From Citrus sinensis (Eukaryota > Streptophyta > Magnoliopsida > Sapindales > Rutaceae), in the NCBI RefSeq assembly GCF_022201045.2, contig NC_068560.1:29715501-29779500 (forward strand): DNA of 64,000 nucleotides. Direction: 5' to 3'. Positions 21,245 to 34,773 of the stretch are shown here, piece after piece. Within the stretch, counting starts at the first letter, position 1, and each line of letters starts with the position of its first letter. A program made the position numbers and the translations under genes. A model generated the notes under the pieces. That model made no database searches and had not been told where the DNA came from. It saw only the letters and a list, made by a program, of their open reading frames with translations.

Positions 21245-24200
21245 ATGGCCACGGCCTTGGCCATTAGTCAACCGGTGTCGTTTAATTTGTTCAACGTTTC
21301 CGCCGGGAAAGCTTCTGCTCTATCACAACAACCGCCGTCTCGAATTCGTTATCGCCTCTCTTCTCGCCGATGGTTGAACCTCGACTCCACCTCCGCTTCT
21401 CATCGGTACTTCTTTTATTTGGTTATTTATTTATTTTTAAAATGATATTTGTGGTCTTGTTTGGTTGCTGATAAAATGTGAAGAATTGGAAGGGAGAAAC
21501 TGGAAATTCATGTACTTTTGTATTGCGTTTGCTTCATTGCAGCAAAACGAAGCATTAGTTTTCTTGATACTATGAATTTGCTGAAGTTTGAGCTAAAAAG
21601 ATTTCATTTTTTCTTTTAAGACTCCTTATAATCTCACAATTGTTTGCTTACAGCAATTTCGTTGCTGTTGGAAGTGTATAGAATAATAAGCAGCTGAAAA
21701 TGCAATTTGGTTTAGCGTTTTGGCTTGTATGGTAATGGTATCCGAATGTGTACTTTCCGTCTGAAGTTTTGATTTTTCTTTTGACAGTTTTGTTTCGAGG
21801 TGTTCAATAACGAATACGGAGGTACAATTGGACCATGTTGCTGCCGACGATGAGGTTCGAGAAGATATGTCAACTAATGAAATGGAGTGTCCAGTCTCCG
21901 TTGTTCAGCTCAATTCTGAAATGCTTCAGATCAATTCTGAAATGCTTCAGATGGATTCTTTGACTTTACTGACTGAAGGAACTTTTGTAGATAGTCTTTT
22001 GACAACAATACCTGTACGCGTGATTGCTAGTTGGATCCCTTCTCACTTCTACTTATATCTCAATTTCTTTCCACTCTTGAAAGTATTGGTGTTTATTTCT
22101 CATGTTATTTTATTACATTCTTTGCTGCCTTAGGTTTTATCTGAGGAGGAGCAGAATGCCCTTGCTGCAACTCCAGCCCACCCAGAGGGTTTGTATGGTG
22201 AGAAGCAGTCCCTTTTAGTCTTTATTAAGGCATGTTATTCCCCCTTTTTTTTTTTTAATTGTAAACTGCTCGAGTGGTTGAGATTTTTTCTGTTTCTTGT
22301 GCAATTGGAGTTCTGTGCTTTTTAGAATCTTAGATTGTAAAGAAATTTTTATTCTAGTCCAATGAAACAAATTATCTATGGATTTATAAGTGCTATTAAA
22401 GCCTCTGGATGTGATATTTTTCAGCTCTCTATGCCTGTTGTCTAGCTGGCAATTTGGTGGAACAGCTTTGGAATTTTGCTTGGCCTTCTGCTATTGCATT
22501 GCTTCATCCAAGCCTTCTGCCCGTGGCAGTCATGGGATTCTTTTCCAAGGTTGCGATCTTTTCATTGAAATTATTTGACATTGTAGAATAAGATCATGGG
22601 GAAGATGCTTTCTAAAGACTATTTTGTTAAACAGCTTATACTAATTGTTGGAGGTCCGTTAGTTGGTAAGCTTATGGATCATTCTCCCAGAATACCTGCG
22701 TATATTTGCTTGAATACTGTCCAGGTACTAGCTTATCAAACATTATTTACCTGGAGACTGATTTGCAGCTGAATCTCTTTTGATTTCTTAACAAAATTTT
22801 CTGCTTTTGTAGGCAGCTGCTCAGTTGTTATCTGCAGCTATGATTATTCATGCCCATACTGTTATTCCTACTTCGTCATCCATGCTTCTACATCCTTGGT
22901 TTTTTGTTCTAGTTTTAGCTGGGGCTGTTGAGAGGCTAACTGGAGTAGCTTTGGGTGTTGCTGTGGAACGTGATTGGGCTGTGCTGGTAATTGCTTTCTG
23001 TCCTTTTCTTGTTCCTTTTTATTTGTTAATAACTATTCTTTCAACTGGGAAGTTGAGTGTGTCCTAAGTTTGTATTTTCATGTGAACAGTTGGCAGGGAT
23101 TAACAGGCCTATTGCACTTGCAAAAGCAAATGCTGTTCTTAATCGTATTGATCTGCTCTGCGAGGTGTGTTTGAATTTTGTAATTCTCTATATTTTTAAT
23201 ACATTTTTGAATTTTGTAATTCTCTATATTTTTAATACATTCTTGTAGTTTTTTTTTTTAAAAAAAAACAGTCATGGGTAAGGTTTGCCATGTTACTTGC
23301 AATGAAGAGTACTTGTATTCTTGCAAAGAATTGAGAGCTGCACAGTAATAGACTTAAGATTGTTTATAATGCAGATAGCTGGAGCTTCACTATTTGGTAT
23401 ACTTCTCTCTAAGTATGAACCAGTGACTTGCTTGAAGTTTGCTGCCGGTTTGATAATGTGGTCCTTGCCTGTGATGGTAATTTCTATTCTTCTTTACTCT
23501 GTCTTTCTTGTTCAGGAAATAAGGTGCTGTTTCAGTTTTACTAACATGGTTTCTCAGATTATTCTCACATGGTTTACCAACAAAATTTCATCTGGAGTTC
23601 TTGACCGGGCTAAATGTTCACAAAGCTGTTGTAGAACATCCAATGAAGGGCCTGCGCCTGATGCGGACAATATAGGTAAAGCTTTTTGATGCAAACATTC
23701 AAAGAACATTTAAGGGCCTGTGCCATACTATATCTAACAGTTGCCATCTTCTGGATCACCAGTGGATGTTGGTATTGAAGCTATCAAGCTTGGGTGGAAG
23801 GAGTACATGCAACAGCCAGTTCTTCCTGCAAGTCTTGCATATGTCCTTCTATGCTTAAATGTTGTTCTCACTCCAGGCAGTTTGATGACAGCATTTTTGA
23901 CACAGCGAGGTATTTTTCAAAGTCAACCTCCAAATTCTAGAGCTTCCTTATACAATTTCAAGTGCAAACAAGTGACAAATTCCCATTGATGCATGCATCT
24001 GCAGCAAGCCACAAGTTTCATTAGTTGTAGCTAATTTTCTGGAGAACCATGATTGTTAACAATCAGACCCTGGTTTTGTGGAGGTGTCCATCACTTATTT
24101 GATGTAAAACTTTGCCGGCCTACATTTATCATGAAGTATCACACATATAAAAGCAGCTGACCTTGGTCAGCATTCATAGGATATTCACTGTCTTTTGCCG

Positions 24201-25328
24201 ACCTTGTTCTCGTGTTTTAAAAACATTAATCTGCCTTAAGTGTGACTTTTCATGCAGATAATTTTGATTGAAAATCATATTCTCCATTAGATTTGTTTAG
24301 TTTTCTAAGGCCTTCTCTGTGAAGTTGAAGGGTCCTTGTTTGCTTGAATATGTTATATGAATAACCAAGTGCAAGAGGAGGGTATTGGCTGGCATACTTG
24401 TGACTGCCTTTATTATTTTGTTCTTCTTCTTCCGATCAGTGGAGATCTTTGTAATTCTGTTCAAACCTTGCCATACAACAGCTTTCTTCTGTCTTTTCTC
24501 AGAAATTTCATTTTGACATGGAGGTATTATGTGGCATTTTTTTAACAGGTTTGAATCCATCTATCATTGGGGGATTCAGTGGGCTATGTGCTTCTATGGG
24601 CGTTGCAGCAACATTTTTATCAGCATACCTTGTTCGTCGCCTAGGCATTTTGAAGGTTGCCTCTTATATTTGTCTTTCTCCTTACCAGATTACTAGAATT
24701 TCTGGTTCGGGATGTAATTCTTACAGATACGTTTTTCTTCATATTACCAGGCTGGAGCAGCTGGATTGATATTCCAGGCTTCACTTCTTGCCATGGCAGT
24801 TGCTGTGTACTGGAGTGGATCTTTATCCCAGCAGAACCCTCTTCTTTTCTTCTTGTGCTTGATTGTGAGTATGCCCTTTTATCTTCTTAGTTATAGATGA
24901 CAATTGTTGACAGGACTGAAGAAGATTTTCATTTTCAATATTCTCTGAGCCTCTCAGTAGTTTGTGTCGTGTACTTTGTTGGTTCGTTTTTTTTTTTTCA
25001 AAAAAATACATACAAGACCTGCTTTTGCATGCAGGTATTATCAAGGTTGGGACATATGTCATATGATATTGTGGGAGCACAAATTCTTCAAACTGGTATC
25101 CCATCATCCAAAGCAAATCTCATTGGGACAACAGAGATTTCAGTCGCAAGTTTAGTGGAGTCTGTAATGCTAGGAGTTGCGATAATTGCAAATGATGTTT
25201 CACACTTTGGATTTCTAGCAACCCTGTCACTTCTATCAGTAGTTGGAGCTGCATGGATGTTCTGCCATTGGCTGTTGAATCCAACAGATGAACAAAGAAG
25301 TCTTTTCTCTTTTGACCCTCAGTCTTAA
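21245..25328 (+). CDS. IREG3: ferroportin-like transporter IREG3/FPN3 (solute carrier family 40 member 3), chloroplastic
   Basis: A 13-exon gene, 598 aa: 21245-21405, 21788-22013, 22134-22197, 22425-22549, 22635-22724, 22813-22986, 23090-23164, 23375-23476, 23558-23675, 23763-23909, 24549-24655, 24751-24864, 25035-25328 (TAA). All junctions keep frame. The N-terminus is Ser/Arg-rich and lacks acidic residues, like a plastid transit peptide. It is followed by a variable acidic linker and then many hydrophobic segments typical of ferroportins (for example [50 protein letters not shown]). The length matches Arabidopsis IREG3 (MAR1), a plastid/mitochondrial envelope protein tied to iron handling and aminoglycoside uptake. 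The ATG in GAAATGGCC opens the transit peptide. The longest intron (23910-24548, 639 bp) holds nothing recognisable. Confidence 0.93.
21909..21950 (+). repeat. 21-bp in-frame tandem repeat in ferroportin exon 2
   Basis: Two adjacent 21-bp units (21909-21929 and 21930-21950) encode NSEMLQ twice in the linker between the transit peptide and the membrane domain. They are nearly identical, so the duplication is recent and keeps frame. Confidence 0.85.
23171..23242. repeat. 36-bp tandem duplication in ferroportin intron 7
   Basis: Two nearly identical 36-bp units (ttgaattttgtaattctc at the start of each) lie in the intron between 23164 and 23375. Confidence 0.88.
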
Positions 25329-27954
25329 ATCTTAATGTAAGAACCTGTTTCATTTCCCTTTCCGTCAATTATATTTCAGCTGATTAGTAGTTTTTGCACC
25401 TCACTTGCATAAAATAGGCTGATAACATTTGTTGCATTTTGCATGAGAACTTCATAGTGCGGGGAATTAGTTTTTCTGGTGATATATATATTTATCTTCT
25501 TTGACGTATTTTCCTCTATTTTTACAGTGATCAGTTTCTGCCACACAACAATCATTCAATGTAATTAGGGTCGGAACATTTTCATGGTATACCTCTACAC
25601 CTTCCACATCTACGCCGGTAAATCTTTTATGAAGCTTTAGGTACATCTTCTCCACACAATAGATGATTGTATGGCTTTGTCATATAGTCTGTAACACGCC
25701 CTCTTATAAATGCAAATTAGATGACGTGTTTGAAGCAGGTTTAATTTACCCCATCGTTCCTGCATGTACAAACATTGACTAATTCAATCATATTATATTT
25801 TTTTTCGCCACCAACCAGTTTCTTCTTCTGAATATCTTCTTCACTTGTGTAAATAAATGGTCCATTTTACCCCCACACATTTTTTCTTACACTTTCTAAG
25901 TCGTGTTAAAACTTTCCAAGTTGGAAGTATGAGTTGATGAGTTCAGCTGTTCGTAAACGTCTCATAAAGAAGTCTGTGGCTGGTATTAAAAACCTATCAT
26001 CGTTTTGTTACATCACAGTTGCTGTAAGGAGATTTCAAATTTCAGTCCGCCACAAGACTCAGAAGAATTAATTCTACTATCAATCACGATGGGGACGCTT
26101 TGGCAAAGAATTAAAGATTAGAAAAATGATGTAGGAGCATGTTAGAAAAAGAACAAGCTTGAGTTGATTTGAGCTGAGCTGACTTGATTCGTGATGCTGA
26201 TGTTGAATAGTCGAAAACAGTGCCATTGGTAGTTACATGTGCAGTAGCGTATTGCGGGGTATTGGATTCTGCAACAAACAAGAAGTCCCAGTCTTAACTG
26301 CACGTACCCGTCACGCTGCCTGGACCTAATCACACTTATTACAGCCCTCAAAATCAACCCCTGCCCCTGCATTAAACAAATCAGAACTCACAACAGTAAA
26401 AGCAATAAAGATTCCCCCATCCGATACGGGCTAGCCAAAGAGAATTTGACGCTTCTTGATTACATTATCATAAAATAAAAGCCACTGACGACTGCGTGTG
26501 TTATTCCTCCCTTTTAAAAGTTTTATATAAATATAATCTCAAAAAAAAAAAAAAGTTTTATATAATAAAACAAACGTCTTTTCTTTTCTCTTCATTTCAT
26601 TTCTTTTCAAGTTACAAAGTCCGTCACGTGAATCAACAAGGGGGCACACACAGTCGTAGTACTTGCAGCCACAGCCACAGCCACAGCCCACTACCGCCAT
26701 TTGCCTAAGTAGCTCCCGTGTTTGTCGCGTATACTCTACGCCTATCTCTATAATGAGTGACTGATCTTCGATGTGATACCTCTGTTTTTGAGTCACAGCG
26801 ACAACTTAATTACTTTTGAGAGAATCAAATGCTTTTCTTTTGAGCAAGACGAGAGCTAGATAGAGGCATCAATTTTGAATGGCATTAATCATCATCTAAT
26901 GTAATGGGTTTCTTTTTTCCTTTATCAAAAAGAGAGTAGTAATAGTATAGAGATGGCCTCTCACATTGGAGGTGTGTGTGCGCGCGCGGGCGCGTTGGTA
27001 GTAATTAAATTACTCGTGAGATATGAGAATGAAAAAATGTGAGAGAGCGTGAGATCATGCTTTGTTTGTCTTCGAGCTTTACATTAAACACATTTACATT
27101 TCCCAAAACTCAAAAAAAGAATTTTCCCCAAAACAACACAAAGCCCCACACTCTTTCCAATGACCCCTGAGAAGACACATTTCTAGATCAACATCAATAA
27201 CCCACCTTGAAAATTGAGTCGCCGAGAGAGAAAAGCAAAAAAGAGAGAAAGAAAAGAGATACAGCTTCACCATCCATCAATCCCAATATCATGCTAACAA
27301 AGAAAATCATAAGTAAGAAAGAAAGAAAGAAAGAAACCACCATGTGAATTTTTTGAATTGCAGTTCTGTCAAACAAACAAGACTCCCCAAAACAAACAAC
27401 CTTCCCCATCATTTACAACAATTCAATGCCCCCACATATACACTCATCCATCATTTTCATTTAGACATTAGTGTGAAAAAGTAAATAATATCGCTTTTAA
27501 AAAAAAAAATTCTGTGCCTCAACACTTTCCTGTCCATGATTTTAACATCACTTCTTAATAGTCATGTGCCCTTCAAGCCTATCCGCCCAGTCGTGCTGTA
27601 CATGTAAGCTTCTTGTAATAAAAAAGTTTTTTTTACTATATAAAATTTTTTTTTTAATGAACAAGATGATCAATACGGGAAAAAAAAAATTAATGTTGTT
27701 TTCACCCACAAGTTTTTGTAACTGTTGATGTTAGTTGCCACAGTGACCGTGACTCGAAAGCGCCCATCTTTTCATGTCTATTGACACTGATGGTTGATAT
27801 ATCACTTGCCTTGTTCATGACCTCTTTTGATTTTTGACTCTCTATTTCTATTTCCCTCTCCTTCTCTGTTGCTTCAGAATTTGTCAAGCACTAACCAAAG
27901 TCTAGAAACTCAAAGAGGGAGAGAGGGAGAGATTGAAAAAAAATAATAATAACA
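25329..27954. other. intergenic region between ferroportin and kelch genes
   Basis: It holds the ferroportin 3' UTR, several simple repeats (cagcca repeats near 26668-26690, GT/CG run 26970-26992, gaaa repeats near 27316-27336) and a GA-rich leader just upstream of the kelch ATG (27911-27935). A minus-strand ORF at 27194-27412 is hydrophobic but matches no family I know and looks spurious. Confidence 0.6.
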
Positions 27955-30900
27955 ATGAGTTCTCTGGGTGGTGAAAATGCAAAGAGAGCAGCAATGTGGC
28001 TGTATCCAAAGGTTTTAGGATTTAATCCTCCTGAGAGATGGGGACACTCAGCTTGTTATTCTCATGGGGCTGTTTATATCTTTGGGGTATGCATGATTTC
28101 CAAAACTATCAACTTTTGAATTATATGTTTCATAATTTAGTTGTTGCTTTCTTGATGTTGTATGCTTATTTATTTATTTATTGTTCATTTATTATTCTTT
28201 GGTTATTTTTGGTTAAGGACACACAAACTTTCTTAGTTAGTTCTAGTATTTTTCCATTTTTTTTATTCTTCTTCTTCTGCTTCTTGTCTGGAGTTTGTTC
28301 TTGTTTAGTTTCTTTAATTAGTGTCACAGTTGTTTGGAAGGGCGGAAAGTGCTACTAAGCTTTCTTGATATAGAAATGTTTTTCTGTCCCTGTTTTCATT
28401 ATTATCCTTGCAATGTTTTAATGTGTTATACAAGTAATATGAGACCATAAGAAAAATTTTAAAATATTGATGTCAGTGAAAAAGCTTTTCTATTTTCTTT
28501 CTGATGTTCATGGTTTTTGGATCTTCATCTTCTATATTTTAGAGAAAATAAAAGTTGCAAATTGCACTGTCTGGCCGTAGAAACGTTATTAAGGAAAAGA
28601 ATAATAGTTAACTTTCCATAACGTTATGTTCTACATGTACTGTAAAATCTTTTTATTGGTGTGAAAGAAAATAAAAAATGCTATAAATTAGTTTGCCGAT
28701 GAATGTGAACGTGTTGTGAAATTCTGTTTGAATATTCTAATTGATCAATTTCCTCATTCTGTTTTTTCAGGGATGTTGTGGGGGTTTGCATTTTGGTGAT
28801 GTTCTGATGCTAAATCTTGATACAATGGTTTGGAGCACTCTTGCAACCACAGGCCAGGGGCCTGGCCCAAGGGATAGTCACAGTGCCATCCTTTGGGGGC
28901 ACAAGATGATTGTATTTGGGGGTACAAATGGCTATAAGAAGGTTAATGATCTTCATGTATTGGATCTTGAGTCGAAAGAGTGGATGCGTCCTGAATGCAG
29001 AGGTGCTCCACCTTCTCCTCGTGAAAGTCACACTGCCACGCTTGTTGGTGATGATAAAATGGTGATATTTGGAGGTAGTGGAGAGGGTGAAGCAAATTAC
29101 TTGAATGATTTACATGTTCTAGACCTCAAGACTATGAGATGGGCCTCTCCTGCTGTGAAGGGTGATATTCCTGTCCCTAGAGACAGTCACAGCTCGAATG
29201 TAATTGCTAACAGGCTTTTTGTGTATGGTGGGGATTGTGGCGATCGGTACCATGGAGATATCGACATGCTTGATATGAACTCATTAACTTGGTCGAGGGT
29301 ATGTAATTTCAGAATAATTTACAGAATAATTTCAGCTTGAAAGTTACAGAATAATTTCACTAAATGGAGTAGAATGCTCACTGGTTTTCCTTCTTTTTCT
29401 TTTTTCAAGCAGTTGGCAATTATAGGATCTTCGCCAGGTGTTAGGGCAGGTCATGCTGCCATAAATATAGGGACAAAGGTAAGTCATAAAACCAAAGTGG
29501 TTTGATATCATCCTCTGATTGGCATCTTAGTTTGTGACTTTCTATGTCGCAGCACAGTCAAATGTTTACGCAAACAGCTTCTCATTGTTTACAGGTTTAT
29601 ATCATTGGAGGGGTTGGAGACAAACATTACTACAATGACATTTGGATCCTTAATGTGTCTACTTGCTCATGGAGTCAGCTTGATACTTGTGGCCAACAAC
29701 CTCAAGGGCGATTTTCTCATGCTGCTGTTGTTACTGGCTCAGATATAGTCATCTATGGAGGGTAAGATTATCAGGAAATTAGGAATCTCATATGCATAGC
29801 CTTTGTCCTTTGTATTCACTTCTAAATTTGTTCTTTATTTGTTTCTGCAGATGCGGGGAGGATGAGCGTCCTCTCAACGAGTTATTGGTCTTGCAGCTTG
29901 GAGCAGAGCATCCCAACTATCGTTACAACATTTCCATGTGCAAAATATTTGGAAATCATTGGAACCAAGCAAAGAGAAGATTTCCTGGAGGAGTAGAAAA
30001 TAACTCGGTAATGAATTCATGCTATATGTGAACAAATATGACTTGATGTAGATATTATTGCCTTTCAATACATGGCAGCTTATCGTGTTTGCCATTCAGA
30101 AAACTATATTCCCTGGAAATAATGAAGTGAAAAAGGGAGCTCATGAAACAGAATTAGAAGCCAAGCAAACTTTTCCTCTCAGTTCAGGTTGGCTTTGTAC
30201 AGTTAAATGCTTGCTTACATTTACAAAGAGATAAGTTTCTTCCTTCTTTTTGTTTTGGCGACTTGAATGTTTCATTAATCTTGTAGATACTTTGCAATCA
30301 AAGAAGAGAAGAGCTTTCAATTCAACTACTGTATGGGAAGTTGAATTGGAACAAGAAGAACATTCACTTTCGCTGTCACAGCATTCATCGCCATCGCAAT
30401 CTGATCATGAGCAAACCCCAGTTCCAAAAGTATCAGAATCCCTTGCAGGCTCCCAAGGTTTTTACTTGTTTAATAAGCAGGTGAATCAAATTCCGAAATG
30501 TTTCCAGCCCCGCAATGTTGCAAGTAACCAGAGAGAATTCGGGAATTTGATCCAAAGAACTCCACAAGACCATCAGTTTTCAAGAGAACATCAAAACCAT
30601 AAAAAACCAGAACAATGTCCTCATTCTGTTCATACAGGCGGGCCAGCCACACAACATCCAGCAGATCTGCAATCAATGGAGGCAGGGCCTATTCAGAATC
30701 TGGTAAATTGCTGATGTATTTGATGTCTATGGAAGCTATAAGTCATTACATTTGCAATGTTTTTTTTTGTGTTTTCTTGTTTATTTCCAGTTTTTGCACT
30801 CATTCATGGTTTCCATTTTGGGTTTTTGTCCTTAGATCGGTGCTGACGTCCAAGGCAAAGTTGATGGAGCTTTTGATTCAGGTTTCCTGATGACAGCGAC

Positions 30901-31318
30901 TATTAATGGGAGGATTTTCAGAGGGGTCTTGTTTCCACCTGTAAGTTCTTTTGTTAATGTTGACTTATTAATTAAATTGTATGTTCAATCATTTTTACTT
31001 TGCTTAATGGACTTATTGAACCAGGGACCTGGAATTGTCTCAAGAGGGTCACCATTTACTCAAGCTCCATCTCCACCAAGCCACATGGCTCTTGCTCAAT
31101 CATTTCCAAACTCAAATCACATCGAACGCTTCAAGCCTTCTCAGCAGCCAGTTGGGTTCTCCACACCCAAGTCTGTTCGGAACCACCAGCAAACTCAAGT
31201 GAGTAGACAATTTCCCATCTGTAGATCAACTTCCCCTTTGGCGGAACAGCCTAAACAGAGAAGTGATCTTCAAGGAGTGGTTCTAACTCTGGGAGGACCT
31301 AGAACCGGAGGATCATAG
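27955..31318 (+). CDS. kelch-repeat (galactose oxidase-like beta-propeller) protein
   Basis: Nine exons, 657 aa: 27955-28086, 28771-29298, 29413-29478, 29595-29761, 29851-30007, 30079-30187, 30287-30702, 30836-30940, 31025-31318 (TAG). Residues about 20-340 form kelch repeats with recurrent FGG/YGG and W motifs (HSAILWGHKMIVFGG, HTATLVGDDKMVIFGG, LFVYGG, VYIIGG, IVIYGG), predicting a six-bladed propeller. The C-terminal half is polar and Ser/Gln-rich, then carries a compact segment, DGAFDSGFLMT...RGVLFPPG (about residues 540-560), and a Pro/Ser-rich tail. It resembles the plant At1g18610/At1g74150 group, of unknown function; databases often label such proteins 'tip elongation aberrant 1-like' or 'rab9 effector with kelch motifs'. 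Intron 1 (684 bp) is the longest. A protein-interaction scaffold is only an inference. Confidence 0.88.
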
Positions 31319-32981
31319 AGACAAAAAAGAAATTTTCTTCTGATCAGAATTTTTTTTTTCTCCTCCCCTGTAAATCCTAGTTAATTTGCATCAAGTGCCC
31401 TTATGCCAGCTTTTCCAAGATGTTTACCGTCATTTAGCCTCAAGAATTAAGCTCAGCTTGTGTTCATCTGATTTCAAGAGCTCCTCTGTTACTTCCTCGT
31501 GTTAACGTACCAAGTCTCTATAATTTTTATTTGTTCTAACAAAGTAAAATATTTACAATATCATTCGCTAAATTTCATGGCAGAATCTGAAGATAAGTTG
31601 GGTGGGACAGCAGACAACCGAGCAGTGAGACAACTAACCAAACCTTTCTGTTTTGATGGGATTGGCCATTTCCATCATTTGTTCCCACCATAAAAAAAAT
31701 TGTCTGTCCACGACGCCATACTGTTGCTCTAAATTTAGTGAAACAATAGATGAATACAGTAATGCGAATGATTTAGAGGATGATGTTGTGAGCATTTGCT
31801 TCAAGGAATGTTATCACATTATCACTTATACTAGCATGCTCTTTAGGAGGGCAAACAAATACTGCCGCAACTGTACTAGGGTTCTAATTGTTGGGGGTAT
31901 CGCGCTTCATAGCCCGAAATCTTGTTAGATGGACCCATGTATCAGAGGAGATAATAATTTTGCACAGAAGGTCATGCTAAGTTAATGAGGTACAGTCATG
32001 TCAAATTAGAAGCTGATTCCATTAATGGACCCATTGTGTCATTTATATTCACACTACCATGACTTATCGTAAATTATTGCAAAATGTAACTTAACAAGTG
32101 TCTTGCACAAAATTGTATTAGATGTACTCACGTACAGTGGTATTGCTACGGAGGTACAGTCGGTAAAAAGAAGGCTAACGACAGAGCGCACGGCATCCGG
32201 ACAGAAAGCACCCGCGTATTTCACGCGATACTGTCGGGAGAGGGTGAAAAAAAAAGAAAGTGCTGGTAAAATATCCACCGTCTGATATGTCTGCCACGTC
32301 TGAGAGAAGATGATGATTATGATGATTATGATGATCGTGATGATGAACAGATGATGGGAAAGAAAGGTAAAATCAATCAATCGATTCGGCTGGTGACTTG
32401 TTTGTCACTTGTCAATCTCATAATTTCGGACGAGACATCTCTCCTGACTTTAGTTTTGCATCAGCTGCAGTCCCTTGGTACTCCAATTACCTTTCTCCAC
32501 GTGCCAGTACTTTTTTAATTCCCAACTCTTACTCCAGTAGAAAAATAAATTTACTGCTTCAAAAATCATTTATCTACAGTTCACTTGTGTAGTTGTTTCT
32601 TGTGCGTATGTTCATGCTTCACAGTTCACACGTGTGTGTGTTTTAGAGCAAATCTTAGAAATCTACCAAGCAGTAACTCACATATATTGGGAAGATGTTT
32701 ATTTTATAAGAGAAATTCTCAAACTCAGCCCCTCGTATTCGTATACGAGCGTGCGAGTTCAGTACCATGTGAGTAAGGCCACATTAATGTTTAATTATAA
32801 GTTAGCTGGCTAGTCTCAAATCTGCGTTTTTAATATGGTTCGTTAAGTAAATATATACATAGAATGGTTTCTTTCTGGGGCATCATTGACATAATTTTAC
32901 AATTTGACCAAAAAAAAAAAGAGAAATCTTAGACAAAAGAAATAAGTTCAATTCAGGATATTGAAAATACAAGCACCATGG
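31319..32981. other. intergenic region between convergent kelch and pectinesterase genes
   Basis: The two genes converge, so this stretch holds both 3' UTRs and no promoter is expected for either. A GATGAT/GATTAT imperfect microsatellite lies at about 32309-32354. No coding sequence, RNA gene or transposon ends were seen. Confidence 0.6.
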
Positions 32982-34773
32982 CTATTGAGGCTGCTTGCTA
33001 ATCCAACCATCTTGGTTGATGAAGTATGATGTTGAATATTTATACAACAGCTTGGGATCAATCTTCTTCTCCCAGGAAACGCGATTAGATGTATCAGATC
33101 CTGGACCTTTGCAGTTGACCTCCGCGTACATGAAATTGCCTCTGCATTTTGTCAGAGAATGATAAGGGTTAAATCAATATACATATATATCCCAATCTAA
33201 AATTTAGAAAAGTTTTAAAATCGTGTAGTTTTAACATTTAATTTTATAATGTTACAAAACCCCACGATTTTAAATCTTTCTCGAACTTTAAAATTCAAGA
33301 CTAGAAAATTATTATTATTATTATTCTTAATATTTTAAATGCATACATACTTTTAAATCATTCTAAATAAATTATAAAACCGTGTAGTTTAAGAGAATTA
33401 AAATCTTGACACTATTAAACCCTATGACTTAAAATGTATTTGTATTAAAATATATATATATGAGAGCAACTCGCACTGGAGACGAACTATATATACACGC
33501 ACACATGCAGAAAATTCCTGGCATTGGTGTGAAGTGAACTTATCAACTTACTCTTGTCCTTGCAAATTCCAGGCATTCCATCCTGGAGGAGTTACAACGG
33601 AAGATAGCCATGCGTTGTAAAATATTACTCTAGAATAAGGACCATAGGCTCTTCCAAGATAAGCCTGGCCCGTGCCTGTAACTTCACCGCCTCTAAAAAC
33701 AAAGCCACCGGGATCATTTGCCGATCCTCGGCTTTGAGCTGTGATATAACCAGAACCTCTTCCGCCAATTAACAATCCAGCCGTCGAATTCACTGAGCAG
33801 TCCTGCAGGCGAAAACAGTGAACACATTGGTGAAAATGATTCTATTTAGGCTAAAGCTTTTTTACTTTATTGGGTGAAAATGGTACCTCATAAACAGATT
33901 GGCCATTGCCAAAAATGAAGTCAATAGCTCCCTCAATGTAGCAGCTTTTGAAAAAATGTCGGCCTTGGACATCCCATAATGTATCTTGCACCCCAAGAAA
34001 ACGACAGTCATAAAATGCAGACTTGTCGCCGTAAATTCTTGCCGCGAGAGCTTGTGTTATGTCATTCCCTGCTTGTAACGTGCCCAAATCTCTGCCTCTT
34101 CTATCCAATTCTGCCAGTATCTCTACGGCCAGATTATATGAATTCTGGAGCATAACAGAAAATTAACTATCTCAGACAGACTCTTTGTAATCTTCATTTA
34201 AATGGACTTGTTCGTATAAAAAAAAAAAAAAAAGAATTCAATATCAAAACAAAGAAGAATGTTAAAACATTACGTGATGAAGCAAGCAAAGTTTTTGACA
34301 ATGGCATTGAACCCTTTACCTCAAAAGTGATACCCTTTGCAACCACATTGTCAGCAAATGAAGAGAAAGTAGCACTTGTATCTGTACTTTGATGGTCATC
34401 ATATGTAATTTTTGTGACACCGCTGCCTTCCCCTTCAAGCAAAATACATGGCTTGTTCCGCTGAATTTTTATCTTCTCCCTGCACATGAAAATCTAAAAT
34501 CAGTGAGAATATATACATACGGGAACTGAATTTCTAGTATAGCTTTACATACTTGTAGGTGCCAGCTTTGATGTGAATTTTGATCCATTGACTATTCTCA
34601 GCTGGAATGGAATCAATGGCACTTTGAACAGTTCTGTATTGACTACTTGACTGATCAACAGTGACAGTATATGCGACATTTGACCCTTTGCAATCTTGAT
34701 CAGCTCTAGCAGCCCCAAAAGAAATGGTTGAAATCAATGTGAAAACGAACAAAGATTTTAAAACAGGCCGCAT
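32982..34773 (-). CDS. pectinesterase (pectin methylesterase, CE8), secreted, no pro-region
   Basis: Five exons on the minus strand: 34553-34773, 34320-34479, 33887-34144, 33552-33802, 32982-33141; 349 aa. ATG at 34773 starts a signal peptide ([18 protein letters not shown]). Family motifs in order: GTYKEKI, the QALA region, [14 protein letters not shown] and [13 protein letters not shown]. The acid/base and nucleophile Asp residues (in QDTL and DFIFG) and the Arg of LGR are present. LGRAYG replaces the commoner LGRPW, as in pollen/PPME1-like and other pro-less type II enzymes. The enzyme de-esterifies cell-wall homogalacturonan, releasing methanol. No N-terminal PMEI inhibitor domain is present. 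An in-frame upstream extension to 34827 has no ATG, which supports the start chosen. It runs convergent to the kelch gene. Confidence 0.92.

Noticed and set aside
24357..24545. 62-aa ORF between ferroportin exons
   Set aside because: It lies inside the 639-bp intron; exons 10 and 11 join in frame across it.
26539..26796. Minus-strand ORF with a Cys-Gly run
   Set aside because: It comes from a cagcca simple repeat; low complexity, no start context or domain.
27194..27412. Hydrophobic 72-aa minus-strand ORF
   Set aside because: It is made from A/G-rich simple repeats; no homology recognised.
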